In this document: positions 57,781 through 64,000 of the stretch, in pieces
Layout of the letters: each line of letters begins with the position of its first letter
Numbering within the stretch: position 1 is the first letter of the stretch
Assembly (NCBI RefSeq): GCF_031755915.1
Contig: NC_083384.1
Span: 5,107,501-5,171,500, forward strand
Source of the DNA: Ziziphus jujuba
Lineage: Eukaryota; Streptophyta; Magnoliopsida; Rosales; Rhamnaceae
Length of the DNA: 64,000 bases
Direction: 5' to 3'
Position numbers and translations under genes: made by a program
Notes under the pieces: model-generated
The model's database searches: none
What the model saw: the letters and a program-made list of their open reading frames with translations, nothing else
What the model was told of the DNA's origin: nothing

Positions 57781-60700
57781 AAAAAAGGAATTAAAACAAA
57801 AAATTAGAACGGGTGACTCATAAATATAATTGTGCGTCACCTAAACCTACTTATTAAAAAAAAACTCAGTTTTTTTTTGGAGCAAAAAAAAAAAAAAAAA
57901 AAACTCAGTTATGTGGCTTAAATATTTTCACTGGTTATTTGAAGTGGAATTAAAAGTAGATTGATTAAGAAAACCAAAACACAAAAAAAAAAAAAAAAAT
58001 TAGTTATGTTACTCTAATATTCTCACTGGTTATTTGTACTTGCAATAAAATAAGATTGATAAAAAAAAAAAAAAAAGAAAAGAAAAAGAGAATAACAGGC
58101 ATCGCATAGAGTAGATAGTGCGTCGCCTGTCACAAACATCTTCAAAAAAAAAAAAAACTATCCCAGTTATGTTGTTTAAATATTTTTACTAGTTATTTGA
58201 AGTTGAATTAAAAGTAGATTGATTACGTAAATGAAAAAAAAATACAAAATTTAAAAAGGGAATAGGCGACAGATAATGGGACTTGTGCGTCGCCAATTAT
58301 ATGTTACCAAAAAAAAAAAAATCTCAGTTATGTTACTCTAATATTTTCACTGATTATTTATACCTGCAATAAAATAAGATTGATAAAAAAAAAAAAACAA
58401 AGTAAAAGAGAATAACAGGCGACGCATAAATCAAACAGTGCGTCGCCTGTAATCAACATCTTCAAAAAAAAACAAAAAACAAAAAAACAAAAAACTATCC
58501 CAGTTATGTTACTTAAATATTTTCACTGGTTATTTAAAATTGAATTAAAAGTATATTGATTACGTAAACAAAAAAAAAATTTAAAAATTGAATAAAGGAA
58601 CAAGCGACGCAGAATGGGACTTGTGCATCGCCTATTATGTGTTACTAAAAAAAAATTTTAAAAAATCTCAGTTATGTTACTCTAATATTTTCATTGGTTA
58701 TTTGTACTTGCAATAAAATAAGATTGATAAAAGAAAAAAAATAAAAGATAATAACAAGCAACACATGGTATAACAGCCTAGTCCACCCGCATGAGATATT
58801 GTCCGCTTTGGGCCCTACCCGTATGGTTTTAAAAGGCCTCAAGGGAAAGGTATCCACACCCTCTTATTAGGCATTCTTCGTTTCCCTTTCCAACCGATAT
58901 GAGATCTCACAATCCACCCCCCTTGGGGCCCAGTGTCCTTGCTGGCATACCGATCCGGGTCCGGCTCTGATACCAACTGTAACAGCCCAGTCCACTCGCG
59001 TGAGATATTGTCCGCTTTGGGTCCCGCCCACACGGTTTTAAAAGGCCTCTCAAGGGAAAGGTATCCACATCCTCTTATAAGGCATACTTCGTTCCCCTTT
59101 CCAACCAATGTGGGATCTCATACATGGAGTAGACAGTGCGTTGCCTATCACCAACATCTTCAAAAAAAAGAAAAAAAAAAAAAACTATCCCAGTTATGTT
59201 GCTTAAATATTTTCACTTGTTATTTAAAGTTGAATTAAAATAGATTGATAACATAAACCCAAAAAAAAAAAAACTACAACGAAAATTAAAAAAGGGAACA
59301 AGCGACGCATAATGGGCCTTGTGCGTTGCCTGTTATGTGTTACGAAAAAAACATAAAATTAAAAAAATCTCAATTATGTTACTCTAATATTTTTACTGGT
59401 TATTTGTACTTGTAATAAAATAATATTGATAAGAAAAAATAAATAAATAAAAGAGAATAACAGGCGACGCATAAATCAGACAGTGTTTCGCCTGATCAAC
59501 ATCTTCAAAAAAAAAAAAAAAAAAAACTATCCCTGTTATGTTGCTTAAATATTTTCACTTGTTATTTGAAGTTGAATTAAAAGTAGATTGATTACGTAAA
59601 CGAAAAAAAAAAAAAAAACTAAAAAAAAAATTTGAAAAAGGGAACAGGCGACGCATGATAGGCCTTGTGCGTCGCCTGTTATGTGTTACGAAAAAAAAAA
59701 AACAATCTCAGATATGTTACTCTAATATTTTCACTGGTTATTTGTACTTGCAATAAAGTAAGATCCATAAAAAAAAAAAGAAAAAGAAAAAACAAAAGAG
59801 AATAACAGGCGACGCATAGAGTAGTTAGTGTGTCCCCTGTCACCAACATCTTAAAAAAAAAAAAAAAAAAAAAACTATTCCAGTTATATTGTTTAAATAT
59901 TTTCACTGGTTATTTGAAGTTGAATTAAAAGTAGATTGATTACGTACACAAAAAAATAAAATAAAATTAAAAATTGAAAAAGGGAACAAGCGACGCAGAA
60001 TGGGACTTATGCATCGCCTGTTATGTGTTACCAAAAATAAAAAATAAAAAAATCTCAGTTATGTTACTCTAATATTTTCACTGGTTATTTGTATTTACAA
60101 TAAAATAACATTGATAAAGAAAAAATAAATAAAAGAGAATAATAGGCGACGCTTGAGTAAATAGTGCGTCGCCTGTCACCAACATCTTCAACAAAAAAAA
60201 AAAAAAAACAAAAAACTATCCCAGTTATGTTACTTAAATATTTTCACTAGTTATTTGAAGTTGAATTAAAAGTAGATTGATTACGCAAACCAAAAAAAAA
60301 AAAAATGAACAGGCGATGCATAGAGCTCTTATGCGTCGCCTGTTACGTGTTACAAAAAAAGTTAAAATAAAAAAATCTCAGTTATGTTACTCTAATATTT
60401 TCACTGGTTATTTGTACTTGAAATAAAATATGATTGATAAAAAACCAAAAAACACACAATAAAAAAGAATATAAGTGATGCATAACGTATACTGTGCGTC
60501 GCCTGTAACCAACATCTTAAAAAAAAATAAATAAAAAACCATCTCAGTTATGTTGATTAAATATTTTTATTTGTTATTTGAAGTTGAGTTAAAGGTAGAT
60601 TGATTACGTAAACCAAAAAATAAATATAAAAATAAAAAATAAAAAAAGGTATAGACGACGCAAAAGAAGCTCTATGTGTCGCCTGTTATGTGTTACAAAA

Positions 60701-60950
60701 AAAATAAAAATAAAAATAAAAAAATCTCAGTTAAGTGAGTCTAATATTTTCACTGGTTATTTTTATTTAAAATAAAATAAGATTGATAAAAAAAAATAAA
60801 AAATAAAAGAGAATAAATAAAAAATGTACAAGTGACTCGGTGTGAAAGTGATGTGTCGCCTATTCCCTTTAGAATGGGTCACTTAAATTATATGGTGACG
60901 CATGTATCATTTAATGCGCCGCTTGTTATTTCAATATAAAAAAAAAAATT
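57781..60950. repeat. Central CACTA stem-loop array with 340-bp higher-order unit
   Basis: About 15 stem-loops at 150-190-bp spacing. Two kinds alternate: type A, AACAGGCGACGCATA...TGCGTCGCCTGT followed by AACATCTTCAAAAA (58414, 59458, 59802, 60142, 60470); and type B, AACAAGCGACGCA.AATGGGAC...TGTTATGTGTTAC (58600, 59296, 59643, 59985, 60308). Their spacers also alternate: CAGTTATGTTACTCTAATAT with TTGCAATAAAATAAGATTGA, versus CAGTTATGTTGCTTAAATAT with GAATTAAAAGTAGATTGATT. So the repeat unit is a pair of stem-loops of about 340 bp. Worn-down units continue at 61290-61500. A TRIM (58769-59122) interrupts one type A unit. Confidence 0.88.
58769..59122 (-). mobile_element. TRIM, second copy, TSD CATGG
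   Basis: Direct repeats 58769-58911 and 58978-59122 (143 and 145 bp, TATAACAGCC/TGTAACAGCC to CTCACA/CTCATA), with the minus-strand primer-binding site TTGGTATCAGAGCC (58963-58976, exact initiator-Met type) and purine tract (complement of TCCACCCCCCTTGGGG). Perfect duplication CATGG at 58764-58768 and 59123-59127. Same family as 19409-19801, with a 20-bp shorter LTR. Confidence 0.93.
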
Positions 60951-61958
60951 AGTCTATGATAAAATTTAAATTCAAATAAACTATCATTGATAACCAAAAA
61001 TCTGAAAGTTCATCTCATTGAACATACTTACGTCGAGCAATTGGTCTATAGGTCCTTGTTGCATTAGATCAATTTACAATTGCTATACCCTATCTTAAAT
61101 TTAGTCATGAGATGTGTTTTTGTGTTTCATGTATACACATATATGTAAATAATTGAAAAGAGCATTGATAAAACTATTTCTATTTTTAGATCTATGGAAT
61201 TGATGTTCATTGGAATGCTACGTAAAAATAATTGTAGATGAAGTTTCAAAAAAAATAATGAAATCTTAAAAATAAAGAATTTGTTATTCTATCGGATAAG
61301 GCGACTCTATGAAATGCAACTGCATCGCTTATTATTAAAATGTTGGGGACATAACAGAAAATAAACTGTACTTTGAAAAAAATAACATTTCAAAGAATTA
61401 AAGAAAACGAAAAGGCGACTCTAAAGATGTTTGCGCGTCGCTTGATTCGTTGTCAGGCTTAACCTTTAGCGATGCAGTTTATTTAAATGGGTTGCCTATT
61501 TTGCCATTTTCTAAAAATTTTTGATGCGTTTTAAAATTTTACGTGGGCGTTTGAATACCATTTCTTTTCGCAAAATAGATGTTAGTACACTACCTAATAG
61601 ATGTTAGAATTCAAAGCAATCTAAGAAAGACTTGAAGAGTTGGATATTTCAGGTTCAAGTTTCCATTTGCCAGCGTTGCTGTCTGGAAGCTGGATTCCTC
61701 TATGTTGCCTCGTGGTTAGCTTAGCTTCTTCTTTCTTCGTCTCCATGGTTTCGATGAGTTTCTCTTTTCTTTATGATTAGCGATGACATATGGTGGGTTG
61801 TGTAATTTTTTATTTATTTATTTTTTCATTATTAGGTTCGCTGGGTTTTTTTAATCTTGATTTTGGCGATGTTCGCTCGATTTTCTTAATAATCTTGCTT
61901 TTGTCGGTAATTTGTTTGTGATATTGTTTGAGATTGTTCTGCTTAGATCAGTAGGGAA

Positions 61959-64000
61959 ATCGATAAATCGTGGATAACAAAAGATAGAACCTCAAGCGAT
62001 TTTGTTAAGGGGGTGAATGAATTTTTGAAATTTAGCATGGAGAATGTCAATGATTGTAATGCCATACGGTGTCCTTGCATGCAATGTGGGAATATGAAAA
62101 TCCATACTATTAAGGATATTAAAGGCAATATATATTGGAATGGGTTTGATGTCAGCTATCGGCGATGGATTTGGCATAGTGACTCATAGTGGCATAGTGA
62201 CTCATTTTGGGAATATTAATGTAGAATATAATGAAAATGATAATGGTAGTAAGAAAGATGTGGCTTTCAATAACTTAGAAATTACCCGTGCTGCATTCAA
62301 AAATTTTGAAAATGATCCTAATGAATTTGCTATGTTATTGGAGGATGCGGAGAAACCTTTGTACCCAGGTTGTACCAAATTTACCAAGTTGTCGGCCTTG
62401 GTTAAATTGTACAACTTAAAGGCAAGATATGGATATTCTGATAAGAGCTTTGATGTGCTGTTGCAATTGTTATCTGAGATGTTGCCAAATGACAATGTGT
62501 TGCCAACATCCATGTACAACATTAAGAAGACTTTGAGTGCTTTAGGAATAGAGTACACCAAGATTCATGCATGTCCTAAAAGTTGTATTTTGGTTAGGAA
62601 GGAATATGTGGATCTTAATGAATGTCCTAAATGTGGATCTGCTAGATGGATAATTGAAAAGAATGGAGTTGTAAACAATATTCCAAATAAAGTTTTATGG
62701 TACTTTCCTATTATTCTTCGTTCTAAAAGAATGTTTCGTAGTGTTACAACGACTAAGAATTTGACATGGCATGCCAATGGGAGAAAGGTTAAGACAGGGG
62801 AAATGTAACACCCTGTGGATTCTCTATCTTGGAAGTTGGTTGATCATTTATGGCCAAACTTTGCATCCGAAGATAGGAATTTGAGACTTGGGATCGCGGC
62901 TGACGGAGTTAATCCACATAGTATGTTAAGTAGTATGTATAGTTGTTGGCCTGTGATGACAGTTGTGTATAATCTTCCTCCTTGGTTGTGTATGAAGCGG
63001 AAATTTATCATGCTGAGTCTTCTAATTTCTGGACCGAAGCAACCCAGCAATCAAATTGATGTATACATGGAGCCATTAGTTGAAGACTTGCAGTGGTTGT
63101 GGAATGAGGGTGTTATGGTCTTCGATGCTTATCGTCAAGAGAAATTCATTTTAAAGGCAGTGTTGCTATGGACAATAAATGATTTCCCAGCTTATGGTAA
63201 CTTGTCCGATCATGCAGTGAAGGGATATTATGCTTATCCAATTTGCAGTGAAAATACTTTTGCTACAAAGCTAAAGCATGGGAAAAAAATGAGTTTTATC
63301 GGGCATAGAAGATTTCTTCCTCCAAATCATCCGTATAGAAGGCAAAAGAAGACTTTCAATGGATTTCAAGAATTTGGAGTGCCTCCAAAACCATTGACTG
63401 GAGAAGAAATCTTAGCTAAGCTTAATACAATGAGTTTTGATAACTCAAACAAGAGGAAAAGGACTGTTGATTCTAAAGAATGTTGGAAGAAGAAGTCCAT
63501 TTTTTTGAATTGGAATATTGGAAATTTCTCCATGTGCAACATAATTTAGATGTCATGCATATTGAGAAAAATGTTCGTCAGAGCTTATATGGTACATTTG
63601 CTCAATATTCTGGAGTTAATGCTCGGTTAGATTTTACAAGAAATTTATTTGTGGAAAGACTTGGCCCCTAAGCCGCAAGGAAATCGAACTTTCCTACCAC
63701 AGGCATGCTATACATTAACAAAGCAGGAGAAGAAATTGTTTTGTAAGTATTTAGCGGACTTAAAAGTTCCATATGGTCATTCTTCAAACTTTAGGAATCT
63801 TGTTTCTATGGAGGACTTAAAGATGGTAGGATTGAAATCTCATGATTGTCATACATTGATGCAACAACTCTTGCCTCTTGCAATTCGTGCAATCCTTCCT
63901 AAACATGTGAGACATCCAGTTGCAAGACTTTGTTTTTTCTTCAATGCAATTTGCAAGAAATCTATCATTGTTGCTGAATTGGACAAAATTCAAAATGATC
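61959..64000 (+). pseudogene. CACTA TNP2-type transposase, 5' part, broken
   Basis: The transposase that would cut and join the element's ends. The N-terminal transposase-associated domain reads IDKSWITKDRTSSDFVKGV and IRCPCMQCGN (61959-62190); the usual start Met is Ile (ATC) here. Then KNFENDPNEFAMLLEDAEKP, CPKSCILVRKEY and CPKCGSARWI; then the Transposase_21 core: LRLGIAADGVNPHSM (with catalytic Asp), IDVYMEPLVEDLQWLWNEGV, LLWTINDFPAYGNLSDHAV; then LHVQHNLDVMHIEKNV; then DUF4218-like YTLTKQEKKLFCKYLADLKV and LKSHDCHTLMQQLLPLAIRA up to the window end. Frame breaks lie at about 62180 (with an 18-bp tandem duplication of GGCATAGTGACTCATAGT), 62805, 63505 and 63660. Divergent from the TNPA gene, with the stem-loop array between. 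Confidence 0.9.

Larger units (their letters stand above)
52155..64000. mobile_element. Large CACTA (En/Spm-type) transposon, incomplete in window
   Basis: Evidence is the combination of a TNP2-type transposase (plus, 61959 onward), a TNPA/Ulp1-like gene (minus, 53290-56739) and arrays of short inverted sequences containing GGCGACGCA, all hallmarks of plant CACTA elements. The left edge is placed at about 52155, where RLP sequence stops. No CACTA/CACTG terminal repeat is visible there, so the true end may be deleted. The right end is outside the window. Both transposase genes are broken, so the element is dead as it stands. Confidence 0.85.

Noticed and set aside
58080..60940. CRISPR-like array (repeat, spacer, repeat)
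   Set aside because: The repeats are palindromic, their spacers are themselves repeated and plant-type coding sequence surrounds them. They are CACTA subterminal motifs.

Overview
This is nuclear DNA of a flowering plant: a dicot, most likely a rosid, although the species cannot be named from the sequence. The signs are intron-bearing genes, plant receptor-like protein (RLP) sequence, chromoviral Ty3 elements, a Tork-like Ty1/copia element, a CACTA element and TRIM elements. Nearly all of the window is mobile DNA or its remains, laid over a decayed cluster of LRR receptor-like protein genes that all read on the minus strand. The one host gene that looks intact is a two-exon 23-kDa jasmonate-induced-protein-like gene at 41770-43295 (minus).

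Layout. 1-1884: ends of two Ty3 elements (a chromodomain Pol with a probable 306-bp LTR, then a Tekay-like Pol end with polypurine tract) around an RLP fragment. 1886-14048: four copies of one roughly 2.8-3.2 kb Ty3 LTR, nested in pairs. 14049-19231: intergenic DNA, an eight-copy tandem repeat (16080-17240) and RLP 3' flank. 19232-28823: a three-deep nest of solo copies of the same LTR, plus a 393-bp TRIM. 28824-33319 and 39949-40800: RLP pseudogenes, one split by a 6.6-kb copia element (33325-39943) that itself carries a 1.1-kb hAT-type insertion inside its reverse transcriptase. 41770-43295: the jasmonate-induced-protein-like gene. 46134-52154: two copies of the start of an unrecognised gene, lying among RLP fragments; one is fused in frame to RLP sequence. 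52155-64000: a large CACTA element with a subterminal repeat array, a ten-or-more-exon TNPA/Ulp1-like pseudogene (minus), a 3.2-kb array of stem-loop repeats containing a second TRIM, and a broken TNP2 transposase (plus) that runs off the window.

Insertion boundaries are supported by target-site duplications read directly from the sequence: TAATG, ATTTT, GTGCG, GGAGG and an imperfect ATTGT/CTTGT for solo LTRs; TATAC and CATGG for the TRIMs; GCAAC for the copia element; ATTGAGAT for the hAT element. They give a relative order of events. The features most worth a second look are the 257-bp inverted duplication inside the CACTA TNPA gene, the stem-loop array between the divergent CACTA genes, the all-solo nested LTR population with a strictly conserved 15-bp core, the fusion of an unknown gene start to RLP sequence, and the RLP 3'-flank block that expanded into a tandem array at one place only.
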